A stretch of DNA of 64,000 nt from Dentipellis sp. KUC8613. Lineage: Eukaryota > Basidiomycota > Agaricomycetes > Russulales > Hericiaceae. Each line of letters begins with the position of its first letter. Positions within the stretch are counted from its first letter, which is position 1. The DNA lies in the NCBI GenBank assembly GCA_002286715.1, contig NSJX01000039.1, forward strand, positions 81,925 through 145,924, given 5' to 3'. Below are positions 33,007-45,462 of this stretch, piece after piece. The notes under the pieces were generated by a model. The model was not told the DNA's origin. It ran no database searches and was given only the letters and a program-made list of their open reading frames with translations. A program made the translations under genes and the position numbers.

Positions 33007-34426
33007 TTTTATGTTTTTGTTTTTAGTAGATGGATTTAGGAAGATGAGGTCGCCTGGGTATTTGAGGTCCTAGGAGTGCTTATGGCCAGGAGTGGGACGT
33101 GGGACGCGGAGACTAAAACTTGCTCCGCAATCTCAAACCTATGGTGTGACGCTGGTGGGCATCAGCTCCTACAGCGCAAGCACCGCGCAGACGAATCGCG
33201 CGAGCAGGGAGGAAGAGGGCGGAAGAAGACTGCACGGCGGCGGAACTGGGTAGGCCCTGCAGTCAAACATTGGCGCCAGGCATTGTGCCAGCACAGGCGT
33301 TTGAGGGCCGGAGAGAACGCGCAGGTGAAAGGGGCGGGCGAAAGTCGCCTGACAGGAAGCCAGCGCGTACGAGACCTGTCAGAGAGGTAAGGCCGGGAAT
33401 GAGCGGGCGGGCGTCTAAAACCATGTCCGTAGATCTCTCAAGCGAGTCTACGAACAGACGGAGGACGTACTTGTACTAGAGGAGATCGAGGTTGTCGGCG
33501 GGCGACCCTACGTCGAGGTCGAGGATGTCAATCATCTTGAAACTTCGGAGATTTGAGAGCCCATTGCGAATATGATTGCGCACTGCATTTGCGGACAGGC
33601 TCGGACCGTCTTCTCGAGTGCTTGGCGCCGGCACGATAACGAAGCGGTGGGTCTGAGGAAGATTCGAGCTGCAGCATTGAAGCTCACAACCTATTCCCGC
33701 GGCCAACGTGCCCATCTAGCCATCATGGAAATTAGGCATAGACATGCAGATGTGAAGCTGCAAATTTGAGAACATTCCAGATAATGTAGAAGTGATGTGA
33801 CTGACTTACTTCTGAGCCCCGCAAAAATGAGGCTTGTGAGGGCGCGCTCACATGCTTGCCACGTCAAAACCAACGGGGAAGATGTGCCCAAGCAGCAGCA
33901 CCTGCCGATGGAGGAAAGTACGAATAGCTCAGTGCAGGGATGACGCCTACGTCTGCCCGGGACGGATGATCTCAGAGACCGAGAACTGAGTACTGAAGAG
34001 CAGATATGTATTTCAGCGTCATTAGAGGCAGAGACACATACAGTACGATCTTTTGTGCAAGAGGTGATCTTCAAGTTGTGATAACCTGGTGTGGAGACTC
34101 AGGCTGGCTCCTCAATTGTTTCCGAGAGGTAGAGCGGGCGTCGACTCGACAGTAACCCTAACCACATACGTGGGTCTGGGCTCATTCACGCGTCTCGGGC
34201 TCTTTCAAGTCGTTCAGCACACACTTCGCCGTAGCAATTGCTCTGCGAACACCTATCCCCAAGCACCCATTGCGGAATTAGGCCCGCACGGTTGCACATC
34301 CATACATTCTGAGCGCGGCTTTCATCTTGGCTCCCATACAGTTGAAGGCTGTTCCCTTCGTCTCTTTCAAGTCCGCCTACCACTTATTCGCGTATCCCTT
34401 CCTCTCGGTCACATTTTGCCAGAGAT
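33007..34426. other. No resolved gene
   Basis: A minus-strand segment at 33715-33476 (TREDGPSLSANAVRNHIRNG, then LSNLRSFKMIDI) resembles the C-terminal part of a basidiomycete F-box/LRR protein but has no upstream partner. The rest gives no signal. Confidence 0.3.
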
Positions 34427-35183
34427 ATGGCCACCATCGACGATATCGAGACGGTTCGTCGATACTAGGACTTTGCAGAGCAATTGCAAATGCTTACTGT
34501 TTCTCACCTGGCCGTCGCCATCTTGTAGGGCTCGAACAACGCACCCGGGAGCACTGGGGTCCCTGGACACACAAATGGCATGGTTGGTTGGCTGTGAGTG
34601 AGCGCTGTGCGTTGAGTACTCACCATTCTGGGCATGGTCGCCCTCTTCAATCGCAGAATGTCGACACCGTGGTGGAACCCGGAACCGAGAGGATGGACGT
34701 TGATCCAGCAGCGGATCCAGACGTTGAGATGCTGAACACCGAACCTACAGTGAGTGGTTTCCACTGCAGAGGCGCGATGTGGGCTCAACATTATTTGTGC
34801 GGTCGTGGCCGTCGCTCGCAGACCAGCGAGACGGCACGATCCCTTGAAGCCCCTATGGATGTCGATGAGGTACGCCCTATCTTCGCATTGCGTTTACCAT
34901 ATGATTATCAAGCTCTCTGCGTCGCCTCCTTACCGCAAGAAGGCCGGTGACAACAAGGGCGCCCGAGTCCCCGCTGGTGCGCTAGACGTGAGGATCGCCG
35001 GCGCGCAACGTGTGGCAGGCAACGTCGAGGTGGTGGTGGGCGAGCCTGTGGCCGCCGCTCAGGCTGGGGGAGTCGTTGTGGTGCGTTTGAGTATCCTCCC
35101 ATCAGGCCTACGTTGATGTGAGACTCATGCAGACTGCTGAACGCCGCGGAGGTCAGCTCCGCGTTCGTGTCGGATGGAGCTGA
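34427..35183 (+). CDS. Seven-exon small acidic protein of unknown function (121 aa, model tentative)
   Basis: Exons 34427-34453, 34529-34582, 34657-34749, 34822-34869, 34913-34987, 35063-35080 and 35133-35183. All six introns are phase 0 and the concatenated frame stays open for 121 codons to TGA. Content: MATIDDIET, a Gly-rich linker, then ERMDVDPAADPDVEMLNTEP and EAPMDVDE, with a basic SPPYRKKAGDNKGARVPAG segment. The repeated MDV-D/E acidic motifs look genuine, but no domain is recognised. The intron at 34870-34912 is only 43 nt and exon 6 only 18 nt, so the 3' half is less certain. It could be a decaying mobile-element accessory gene. Confidence 0.4.
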
Positions 35184-37372
35184 AGAATTCGCCAACGATC
35201 TTGTAATTGTAGCTGCTGCCATTTCTTGTGTTTCGACCTGTGATTCTGCTCCGGCACACGTCCTCCATACGATCTTGCGCACGATACGTGCTTCGCCGAT
35301 GTTACCTTTGCGGCATACCTTACCAATGTTACCTCTATTGTATCGTCACCGATTGTTTCGTTGGTGTGTAATGAGAATCTGGCCTGTGCAGGCGTAACCG
35401 TCACGATGGCCCCCGATAACGGATATTTTATTTTTACGTGTCTATCTAATCACAACACCTGCACAAGTCAGAAAAGGTGAGGCTAAAGAAAAGGCGGCTT
35501 ACTAAATCTGAGCCTGTACGACGGCATGCTAACGACATAGCTCAAGGGGTTGCGGAGCAGAAGTAACCGGCGCGGTGCGATAGCAGTCGTAGCGCCGTCA
35601 GCATGTAGGACATCGAGACAGACATGATCTAGCCCACGATGTCCGGATAGGCCTCGATCGCGGGACATCCAGATCGTGAAACTGGAAGAGGGGCGGGTGA
35701 GGTTGAGACTGAGCATGAAGTCAAAGAAAAAAAAGGTTACTTCCTCCCGCGGCAGCATGAAATCCAGCGAAGGTTAGGCGACACAAATGACACAGGATCA
35801 AAGTGAATTGCTCGTCATTCAGCTATGGCCCCGAAAATGCCAGACTTCACAGGCGTGATCAGACAATGTGCCTGGTAAGCGGCATGGCCTTGGCTCGGCA
35901 CTGCCGTATATTTGGGCGAGCGCCTTTCGAACAAAGATCAGCGAAACATCGGAATTGAGCTGCAATTTGAATGAGCAGGGGCTACGCACCGTCTACGTCC
36001 CGAACCCCCTCCCCTGTCTGACGTGGCAGCGCGCCGCGGGGGCTGACATGCTGGAATAGCGCTGACGTGCTGCTTGGGGCATCTGCCGCGGTGCATGGTT
36101 CGAATAGCTATATAAAGGTGAAAAAAGAAACGAGCGCACCGGCGCGAAATGGAATGCCTCTAGCGTGCAGATCTCACGTTCGCGCATATGCTGTGGGAGC
36201 AGGGCATTGACGCCGTCGTGTACGGTCGTTTGTCACTCGTTCTTCGACCCCCCTTCGAAGGAGCAGGGGGAAGGGAAGGCCTCAAAGGGAGACCATAGAC
36301 GACAGGAAAGCCTAGCGTCGAGGGCGGGAAAGGGGGCATCTAGGAAGCCGTAGATGAGCTGTCTAGGGCCATATGGCTATCTGTCAGGGGCCGACTGTTA
36401 GCCACACATACATAAAGGGAGACGTACTTGATGCTGGTGCAGATTTTATGGAGGCTTCAAGGACAAGCAGGAGGCGTCGCAGTAGTGGCACCTGATGCAA
36501 ATGGTTCAACCTGGGAGGGAGAGGGAGAACGTTGTTTGCGCATGTTATGAACCAACGCTTACAAATCATCAGCCATCGATCACGCGCTGATACTAATAGA
36601 TGCCCGATCAGAGAGATACGGGCCAAAGTCACAAGCTCCCCATGTTCTTATAATACATTTGGCGTAGACATTGTCGGGAACGCGGCATACGCGACTGCGT
36701 CCCCTACTTACCCAGTAGGCTAGCCCGACCTCACTGAATAGGCTTTGGATCGCAAGGCACCCTTTGTCTGACGCGGCACAGACGAGCCATCTGCAGTCAA
36801 ATTCATCGGCGGAGTCAAAGGGCGACGCGCAGACGTACTTACCTCGCCGACAGCCTTCGTAGGGCGTGCAGGACGGCTGTAGCTCCGTTGCCAGCTCGAG
36901 CCGACGTCGACGTGGGAAGGCGGGCGGTCCAGAACGTTCCCCTTTTACCCCCGACGTCGTAAGTAGAGGCGACGGCTCGAGCAGCCGGGTGGTCGAAATG
37001 CAGCGCTAGCAGTCATGCACCTGTTCTACTTCGGCACCGTTATGGCAGCTTCACGAACACCTGCAGAAGTAACGACTGAATCCACTTTAGCTTTGTGAAA
37101 GACCGTGACGTGATGGGAAAGCGTGACGCCGACAAAATAGCACTAGCAGGCAGGCCCATCGAGCATATGCTCGGGCTTGTGGTAAGCTGCTCTGCGTCAC
37201 CATGAATCCATTGAGACACTTCTGGATGTCGTATAATTGAACAAAACACAGAATAAAAGACAAGACTGAAAACGATCCCCTCAAGGGGGTGGTCAGCCTA
37301 TATTCAGTACCCAGAGCTGTAGTAAAGATGTCCACACCCGTATCCAGGTTTGGCCGGCATGATTCTCTGTAC
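35184..37372. other. Gene-poor region
   Basis: A minus-strand ORF at 35758-35483 (MLPREEVTFFFFDFMLSL) may be a residual F-box/LRR fragment. 36.0-37.3 kb contains only short ORFs in both strands and no repeat that I can see. Confidence 0.3.
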
Positions 37373-39725
37373 CTATGATGACGGCCCTTCCTTCACCTCG
37401 CTAACTGTTGAAGTACTTCCAGGCTTTCGTCGCTCCGATCTTCTGGTCGGTTCTGCTCTCGGCTTTTCCTGTTTCCGCGCGGTAGAAGCAGAGCTCTTGG
37501 TGGAAGAAGTCGTTGATAACGTCATTTGAGCATTCTGTGCGGAACTTTCAGATCTAGACCTTGAGTACATGGGCATGGGTATTCTAGATGGGGTCGTGTG
37601 GAGCACACCAGCGACGGGTGAAATCTGAGGGATGTAAATGTCCAAAGGAAGCATATCGCGGTAGTGGAGGGGAGAAGCCTGACCTTTGTATCCCATCCGC
37701 GTTCGCGGCGTTGCAATTCTGAACTGTGCAGGCCTTCCTGAAGAGCTACGTTGTGCGCTTTGAGCTCCTTGATCCTGCGCTGTGTATCTTCCTCGCGCCT
37801 CTGAAGATCCTGGTTGCAATTGTCCGAGGCTTGGAGGGTTGCCTCGACGTTCTGGAGCCTGATTTGAACATCTTCATTATGGTTTTGAACAAGCTCTAGT
37901 TCGGCAGCAAGGTTGCCCATCTCAGTGGTTACGGCCTCTAGCCTCTCCCGAGCTGTGAAGAGTTCTGTCTGTACTTCTCCGTACTTGCCTTCTAGCTCGA
38001 GATAGTTATTGGCCTTATTCTGGATGGTGACTCCGTTTTCCTTGACGAGGTCCTGCAGCTTGGTATTTTTCTCTATGAGCTGTTTAATTTCGATGCTCTC
38101 CTTCGCGCGGAGACCGTCAACCTCAAGCTGGGTCACGTAATAGTAAGAGAGCGTCACATAAGGCTCGTAGACAATCACCTGTGCTTGCCGTAACTGACTT
38201 TCAATCTCTTTTACTCTTGATTGCGCAGATTGTAGTGTTTCTTTCAAGGCCTTGATTTCTTCCTCCTGGTTCTGAATGATGATGGCGCTCTGAACCTGCC
38301 AAGTGCATCACCGGATGGTTATCAGAAGACTGGGAAATTCGTAGACACAAATCCGCACCCGCTTATTAGCTTCCGGACTGCCCGCCTCGCACTCCTTGAT
38401 GACTGAACTGGCAGCTCGTAGCTTATCTTCCAGCGCGTTTATCTTACTATCCCTTTCATCAAGTTTTTCGGCAGCCTGCAAGAAGATTAGTTGTTCAGGG
38501 CGTCAGCCGACGATAGCAAAGGAAGATACATCCTTACTTCGAGTTGAGCGCTGACCATGCTTTTTTCCAGTTCGGATCGCTCGTGCTCCAGGCGGTCGGC
38601 TTCGGATCTCGTACTTCTTACCAGGTCGTCAAGAACCTGTATCTTGCTTTTCATTTCCTCAATTGAGCTGTCAGTGCCCTCAGCCTGCAAGAAGTTGGTC
38701 AGCACGTAGGTCGACGAGAGGGAAGAAATGACATTGCTCACTTTCCGTCGGTCTTCGGCCATACGCTGTTCCATAGTGGATTTCTCGTGCTCGAAGCCCT
38801 CGACCTTCAACTGCATAATTCTTGCATTCTCTTCAAGCGCGCGGATCGTGCCATCTTTCTCCTCAATCTGTCTGGCCGTGGTTGCAGCCTCGAAATGCAG
38901 CTCAGGTTACTGACCCTACAGCAAGATGGGATACAAAAATTTACTTGCTGTTGAGCGCCAAACTCAAGGTCTTCGATCTTCGTTTCCGCACAGCTCAGTT
39001 CCCCTTGCAATTTTGTGATCATGACATCCTTCTCAATCATACTCTTGCGTCGATTTCTTCGCTCCTGAACAGTGAATGCTCCCGGTGAGTGACAAATTAC
39101 GAACAAGTATAAGGAAAGAGATCACCTCGTCAATGCGTGATGCTTCAGACAACGGGCTCAGCAAACTGTCCTCTAGATATTGCGCATTACGCTGAGTCTA
39201 TTCCCTAGTTAGCGAACAAACATCCGGAAGATAACGTAGAGCCCTACCTGAAGTTCCAACACAGACAGTAATTCTGTACCTATTTCGGGTTCTCTGGATT
39301 CTGTTTCACCATGGGAATTGTCGCCATTGCGAATCATAGCAGCGTCTTTGAGCCCGCGTATTTCGTCATCCTTTTTTGCGATATCCTGTTCGAGTTCAAA
39401 TTGAGATCAGTCCAAACTCTCGAGCTTCGTACAGACATTTCTTTGGTTTTCGATGATATCTAAGGCAGCTCCCAACTCTGACTTCATGCTCAGTGGGTCC
39501 TCGCCGAGTGTTCTAGTGTCGCCCAACGGGACGATCGATGCAGGCTCAGATTGTCTAGTATACGTGTGGTCAGAGAGCGAAGTCGTACGCGAATCTCACA
39601 AACCTCTCGTTGAATAGATCTCCTTTGAAGTAGTACCATAATACAGCGCACAGGCATGCGTTGGTGAGCGCGAAGAGTAAGATGATCCCCGCAAAACGAA
39701 GGGTGAAAAACCGATATAGGAACAT
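37373..39725 (-). CDS. Membrane-anchored long coiled-coil protein, 11 exons (601 aa)
   Basis: Exons: 39725-39604, 39554-39437, 39385-39248, 39197-39126, 39064-38945, 38900-38742, 38684-38538, 38475-38359, 38295-38179, 38127-37684 and 37624-37373. Intron 1 is phase 2; the other nine are phase 0. Residues ~8-29 form a signal anchor (RFAGIILLFALTNACLCAVL), followed by YYFKGDLFNER. Residues ~60-500 are almost continuous heptad coiled coil (LEEKDGT-like, EGFEHEKSTMEQRM, IKALKETLQSAQSRVKEIES, ELVQNHNEDVQIRLQNVEAT). The tail is basic and Ser/Pro-rich (RKQEKPRAEPTRRSERRKPG). It is probably a type II membrane or nuclear-envelope tether; no specific family is recognised. It is divergent to the E(z)-like gene. 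Confidence 0.82.
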
Positions 39726-40283
39726 AGCAGATGAAGACGGGAAGCAGGGCGGTAAGAATCAAATGAGGCACTGCGACAGCTGCCCCCATCCACGCGTTTC
39801 GGTGCGTGGACCTGTGGTCGCTACTGACACTCGTGTTGTCTGATTACATATGATGAGAAGAATGTACATGAGGGGATCGAACCCAAGACCCGCGCGTGCT
39901 GGCATATTCCGAACGGGCGCTTGTTGAGGGCACGACCGTTCTGCCTGCATCCCGTGATTCTTCCCAGCCCTAACCTTACTGAGCATTGCGGCGCGGCGCC
40001 TATCTCGGGCACGGCGGTGCCTTCAACAACGACGCTTGTTCCAGATGCGGCAGTCCCACTGCCAGTGACCCCGACCATGTTGAATGCCAGGGATATAAGG
40101 TATGAGAACCATATACGAGACCACTGATATAAGTGCATGCTGCGGGGACCTTTGGAGTTATGAAGGGAGCCTATCAAGGTTCTTCATCGCCGTTTCTAGC
40201 CCTGCGGCGATGTTGAGTCGGCGGCGGCGATCTCGAGGTTTAAATAGTGTCCTGCAATCTACGTTTCCCTCCAATCGCGAAGT
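39726..40283. promoter_or_regulatory. Divergent promoter between the coiled-coil and E(z)-like genes
   Basis: 558 bp separate the two start codons, so both promoters lie here. A TTTAAATAG motif at 40241 sits about 40 bp before the E(z)-like ATG and could be its TATA-like element. A tRNA-like B-box word on the minus strand near 39875 is not supported by a full cloverleaf. Confidence 0.5.
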
Positions 40284-42005
40284 ATGTCCACACCCGTCTC
40301 TTCTCCTGCAGCGTTGAAACTAGACGACGACGCGCGGCTTTTGAAAGCCCTTGCGATCACGATGTGCATCGCTTGGATAGTTGAATTCGATCTGGAATGG
40401 GTCGCGTTCTACCCGGAAACGCCAGGGCAGCCTGAAGGAAGCTCTGCTTGGCGTAGTGCACTCTCAATCATCCGACACACGTTCGGATACATAGCGGCGG
40501 ATCCTGAGGTTCCCGGAGCGTTTTCGACAATACAGAGGTCGTTCAAGGCTCAGGATACGGGAACAGGTTATGAGCCGCCTTTCACAGTCCCTCAGGTAAC
40601 GAATCCAAACATACGATATGAAGATTCAGACCAATGGCATAGCAACCAACAACGTGGTAAGTCCCTCCACGTGAACACTTCGCCACTGGTTGAACGCAGT
40701 TCACAGTTCTGCGCGCGGGATGGAATGCCGTCCAAAATACCGTCTGTGCATTCCTCGCCGAAGGCCGCCTTCTCACGCTCTCCCACATGCTCAGCACAAA
40801 GCTTCTCCCCCCTCTGACGCATACAAATGAGAGAATTTCGCGGGAAGACTGTCTGAATGCCGTGGCCGCATTGTCAGTACCTAAGCACCTAACCATTCAT
40901 CTTCCCTCCCCCACTCAAATTTTCCCAGGACGTTCTGCGCGCATGCGGGTCCTTGTCACTTTGACAACGAAAACTGCACTTGCATCGGCTCCGGTACCCC
41001 ATGCGGGGATAAATGCTCCTGTGAAGACTGTTGTGAGTTACGCATGGTTTCTAAGGCTATGCAGCATACTCATGGGACCTCCACCGGGTAGGCACATGGC
41101 GATATGCTGGATGTCAGTGCAAGTCTTCCGAAGATCAGGGCTCGACATGTGAAGACAAGACTAAATGTCGCTGTCTAAGGATGCAGTATATCTGCAACCG
41201 GCGGCATTGTGTATGCCTACGCACCGTGTGAGCATCCCTTAATGCTTGACATGGAGCAGCTGTGATGATACGCAAACAGCGACCAGTGCGCCCACACGAG
41301 TATGACGGCGCCTCTCAGGGTTGCAAAGAGTGGACTGCCTTCGGCTGGGAAAGGATGTTTTGCAACAACTGAGTACTTCGCTGAAGACTTCGTAGGAGGT
41401 AACCGTCTCTTCCCAAACGTCTGTGGTGTTCCAAATGTGGATGACAACCTGCAGTCTACACCGGTGAGGTCATGTCGTCTACGGAATTCGAACGCCGATA
41501 CGAGGAGGCACCCGGGTAGGTCGTGTAGATTGCACGTGCATATCCATTCCTGATTTTGAGCGAACCTTAGGCAGGCGCGATACGCGTTCACATTGACGGA
41601 GGATACAATAGTGGATGCCGTGCGATTTGGGAATGCGACGCGGTTCATCAACCACGCGCCGCTCCATCCTGCGAACGTAAACCAGCGAGGTGAACAGGCT
41701 AATGCTATCACAAATGATACAGAAGAGAGATTGGCACCAGAAGTGGTTCCGGGAATATATGCGAACTGCATGGCCGATGGTACGATTGCAGCCCTGCCTC
41801 GAGTCAGCAGAAGGTGGCTAAACATAGAAAAATCAGTCTGGACATTTGAGGGGCGCCCTACGATATTGTTTCGAGCTCGTACATCGCATCACACTCTATC
41901 GCAAGCGCAGTCCTGATATGGGTTCTACGTGATACAGTTGAGAACATCGCGGTGGGGCAGGAGCTCTTCATCGATTACGGGAGTAGCTACTTCCCGAACC
42001 TGTAG
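40284..42005 (+). CDS. Short E(z)/KMT6-like CXC and SET domain protein (about 381 aa)
   Basis: Exons 40284-40595, 40630-40656, 40700-40872, 40929-41032, 41092-41227, 41280-41398, 41455-41515, 41571-41689 and 41911-42005. The reconstructed middle is a Cys-rich CXC (pre-SET) region: FCAHAGPCHFDNENCTC, CGDKCSCEDCC, GCQCKSS, CRCLRMQYICNRRHCVCLR. The SET domain follows: VYTGEVMSSTEFERRYEE, DAVRFGNATRFINHAPLHPA and GQELFIDYGSSYF. CXC plus C-terminal SET is the Enhancer-of-zeste layout (H3K27 methyltransferase, PRC2). The protein is much shorter than usual, lacking most N-terminal domains. The stretch between NVNQR and the last exon is shorter than in typical SET domains and a 221-nt intron lies there, so an exon may be missed or the domain damaged. 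The 34-nt first intron is also doubtful. Confidence 0.75.
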
Positions 42006-43085
42006 TTGGGGTCTCTCATCAAGTCGGGGTATCTCATCAGTGCGGCAGCAACGCTCGTTTGCGCGTGTGCACATGCTACTATCAATGGACAGACCCGGAG
42101 TTCGTTAACTGTCTGTAGTACTTTCGCCTCCCATGCAATTGCCTTGATAGCTACATCATAAATCATGATAATTCTGTATCTATATGCTCGTGAAGTCAGT
42201 GCTGCAAAAACCTCGGTAGATGCAGATATAAAATATAAGAACTCAAACGTTCGTCATGTTCTGACATTTTGGCCTTGCTTGCTCGCATTATGATTCACAA
42301 ACCGATCGCACACAGGCTTCACTCGGATATTCCTTCACATGTAAAAAGTAGGTGACACATTTCTCCGAGGAGAATAGTCCCTGAACTCGTTTGTCGGTCA
42401 AGTAACGAGCAGATTGAGAGGTGTTCGTTCAGCCACATCGGAGTGTAAACAATGTGCGCGGCATTCCGGCAAATGTAAATTTTGAAAGCTTGACTCCTGA
42501 GGCCCAGTGAAAATCGCGTCTGGTGAGAAAGACGCAGAACGACAGAGAGCGAGAGAAGCGGAAATTCTCGCTCTGTGTAGAATTTTGACACACTTTTATA
42601 GACCTCACCAGATCTGGACCGGCAGAGAGCGACACGAAATCGGCAGAGATCGGATGCCTGTATCAAGCATTATCGATCCCTGTCGCTGTCGCCATTCTCG
42701 TTTCTATACACATCGGACACGATCCAGAGGCATCGGGACATTAAAAGGTGTTTGATTCTTATCATTAACATTTGTAGCTTTAAATGAATCTGCACATATC
42801 GATACACAGGGCGAGACAGCGAGACGGAGGAGGACAAGGCGGGGCAGAGAGCCTTACGGAGCGTGGCAGAGCAATATGGAGTATGCGGAGCGAAGCAGAG
42901 CAGGGGAGAGTGATACAGAGCAAAAGTGAGCGAGTGTGTGGGTGATACAGAGCAGGGCGGGTACGAATACAACAAGAGGAATCTGGCGAAAGGATCATGG
43001 TTATGAACAAAAATTAGATCTATCTCATGGGTATCGAGCAGGTGGAAGACGACGGTAGGCAAGAGCGTACCGGAAATTTTACATC
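42006..43085. repeat. Purine-rich low-complexity region with a small hairpin
   Basis: 42800-42990 is a degenerate run of GAGCAGAG/GCGAGAC-like words on the plus strand. At 42545-42577 AGAGCGAGA pairs with TCTCGCTCT as a 9-bp stem. No gene. Confidence 0.45.
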
Positions 43086-45210
43086 GTGAGAATAACTCGA
43101 GTATGGCCCGATAACCAGATCATTTCATTGCCTGCTGCCTCGCTTTCTGTCAAGCAATCTATCCATTTCTGTGACAGCCGCCTCACCTTTTCTGCCGCCG
43201 ATGCCGTGGCGGCTTTCTGCTTGAACAGCTGTAGAAATTGAATGGTATATATTGTTTTGGACCACCCGAAGGTATACACACCTCCTTTTGTCTCTTGTAA
43301 ACGCCTTCCAATAGCATTCAAAATCAACTTCAAGGTCATCCGGGCTGTCACGTCAGGCCGATGCGCAGAAGCGACTCGGAGGACATTAACAATGTAAGCG
43401 AGGCACGTTTGAGATGACCTAAACTTACCGAGCTGTTCGTGTCGTTCCGATCTACAAAGGCGGGAGGCAGGGCAGATTTACGGATGCAAGTGGATATGTG
43501 GTGGAGTCTTCGGATCACATTGACGCGGACAGGTCCTCCGTTGCACCGTCGCCGAAGTCCAATCCACCGGTTGGGATCGACGGCTGCTCCTAACTGCCGG
43601 TGCTTGTAGCTTCGATCACAGGTGCAGGCGGAGGCGGAGGCGACATGGGCGCGTGCAGCGGCGGAGGCGTTTAGACGGGCCTGTACTTTCTGCTTGACAA
43701 TGTCGTAGTCTGACTGAGCATGGACTGGCGAGGGGCAGTACGGTATCTGCGGTGTCACAGTGTCATATGAGTCTATCTGCATAATGGGGTCGGGCTCGTG
43801 CCGCTGCACCTACCATCCTCCTCTTCTGACGCTATATGCGCAGGTGATAGGGCGCCCGTGAAGGCGAGCATACTGCATGCGCAGGTGGTGGCGGCGACGC
43901 AACACCCTGCTCTTCGTGACGCGCGGGACAACAACCTGTACAGGCAGCATCCCGAAACACATCTCACCCATGCCCGCAGACTGCGCCGCAATCCACGCTT
44001 GCCGTGCCAGCTCGTCCTTCTCCGTCTCCTCCTGTTCTGGGCCTGCGCTTAGGCCCACAGTCCCTCTTCTCCCGGCTGAACTTCCCCACCTGCTTCCGCG
44101 CACTCCCCTTCGCCGGGCGGCTGCACCTTGTCTACAGGCGGCGGAGGCGGGGCTCGTCCTCCGGCGCGCTGTCTTTGCATCCTCGGGCTGTTGTGCGCTT
44201 GGCACTGCGGATGCTCGGTGAGCGTGCGATGTCTCCTTTCAGAGACGTGGTCAATGAGGGAGGAATGCCACGCTCGGGAGAGTGTGTGTCTGCCAGGTCG
44301 GAACACATCGAGCAGCCAGGCGCGCAACAGAGTCCGACAGTCGAAGAAGTAAAAGCGGCACGCAGACGCCGGTTCTGGAAAAGCTTTTCTGGCTTCACAG
44401 AAATCCATAACGAAAATTTGTGGGCTTCCTGATGAGGATGGTCAACTGAGCGAACCCACCGCCGAGTAAGATACCATGCCCCGAAGAACCCCGCCTCCTC
44501 CAGGATGACTTTGACATCGTCCTGTTGACTATGGGTGCGGGACTGCATGTGCACGCGGCGCTCCGCAGCCCCGCACGTCGTATTCGTTGTATGCGCGCGA
44601 GCACGGTGAGCCGCGCACCGAGATCAACATCGACATGTCCTCATCGTCCGTCTGGCCGTACACGCTAGGCGAGTCAGGCGGCGCAATTGTTGCGCTGCCC
44701 AAGCGAAAGCGCAAGCGACCACCAGGCCCCTGCGGCGGCACGAACAGGCCATATATAGCGTCGGTGTGCAGCGCGAACGTCGATAGCCCGATAGACGAGA
44801 GCAAAGAGTGGCGGGCAAGAAGATGGAGGCGCTGCAAGGTCTTGTCGTGAGAGGTATCCAAAACGGATAGGATGGTACTGTGCACCATTCGAGAGCGTCG
44901 GCATTGCGTGCCTTTCAGTGAAGAGTTGAGGTCCCGGTATTGCGAAGCGCATGTAGCACGAAAGCGACGGTAGTGCATGCCTGAGGGCCACGTTGGGCGC
45001 TTATTACTGCGGACTTCAGGCTCTTCAGCATTCTTCGGCAGCGTGACATTTCGTGACAATCCCGCGGAGAAACTGACGAGCACTGGTACCCTACCAGGAA
45101 CTATCTGGCTTCTGCACGCCTTCACTCCGTCGTCTGTGAATGTGCCCTCCATCGCAAGCGGTAGCAATGCCCGAGTATCCAGTAGTGAGGGGATGAGCAT
45201 GGCGGAAGGG
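43086..45210 (-). pseudogene. Unresolved minus-strand gene or gene remnant
   Basis: Several minus-strand blocks look coding. Near 45.1 kb: EGTFTDDGVKACRSQIVPGR, then VPVLVSFSAGL. Near 44.7 kb: DAIYGLFVPPQGPGGRLRFR, then DSPSVYGQTDDEDMSMLISV. Near 44.0 kb: EQEETEKDELARQAWIAAQS. Near 43.3 kb a C-terminal exon pair reads PDDLEVDFECYWKAFTRDKR, then SSRKPPRHRRQKRNG and a stop. The blocks lie in different frames and I could not connect them all with splice sites, so this is either a multi-exon gene with missed small exons or a decaying one. The family is not recognised. Confidence 0.35.
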
Positions 45211-45262
45211 CCTGCGGGCGAGCAGGCGCAGGCTGGTCACACAAGTGCTGCTCCGCGCCAGA

Positions 45263-45462
45263 TCGCCATCAGCTCCCTGCTCACGCAGTCCGCCGCTCCG
45301 CCGCGACCATGAGCGAGGGTCAACGACTTGCACGTCGCTTCACCATCAGATAGGCCGNNNNNNNNNNTCGCCATCAGCTCCCTGCTCACGCAGTCCGCCG
45401 CTCCGCCGCGACCATGAGCGAGGGTCAACGACTTGCACGTCGCTTCACCATCAGATAGGCCG
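45263..45462. other. Assembly gap flanked by an exact 95-bp duplicate
   Basis: 45263-45357 and 45368-45462 are identical around ten N, the same pattern as at 31.4 kb. Probably an unmerged contig overlap. Confidence 0.9.

Noticed and set aside
34000..35200. 207-aa ORF at 34327-34950
   Set aside because: It reads through introns of the seven-exon model and uses splice-acceptor sequence as coding.
37522..38247. 241-aa ORF taken as a stand-alone coiled-coil gene
   Set aside because: It is an internal exon plus read-through of the 11-exon gene; flanking phase-0 junctions fit precisely.
39855..39960. Possible tRNA on the minus strand
   Set aside because: A B-box-like GGTTCGATCCC is present, but T-stem pairing is poor and no A-box or acceptor partner is found.
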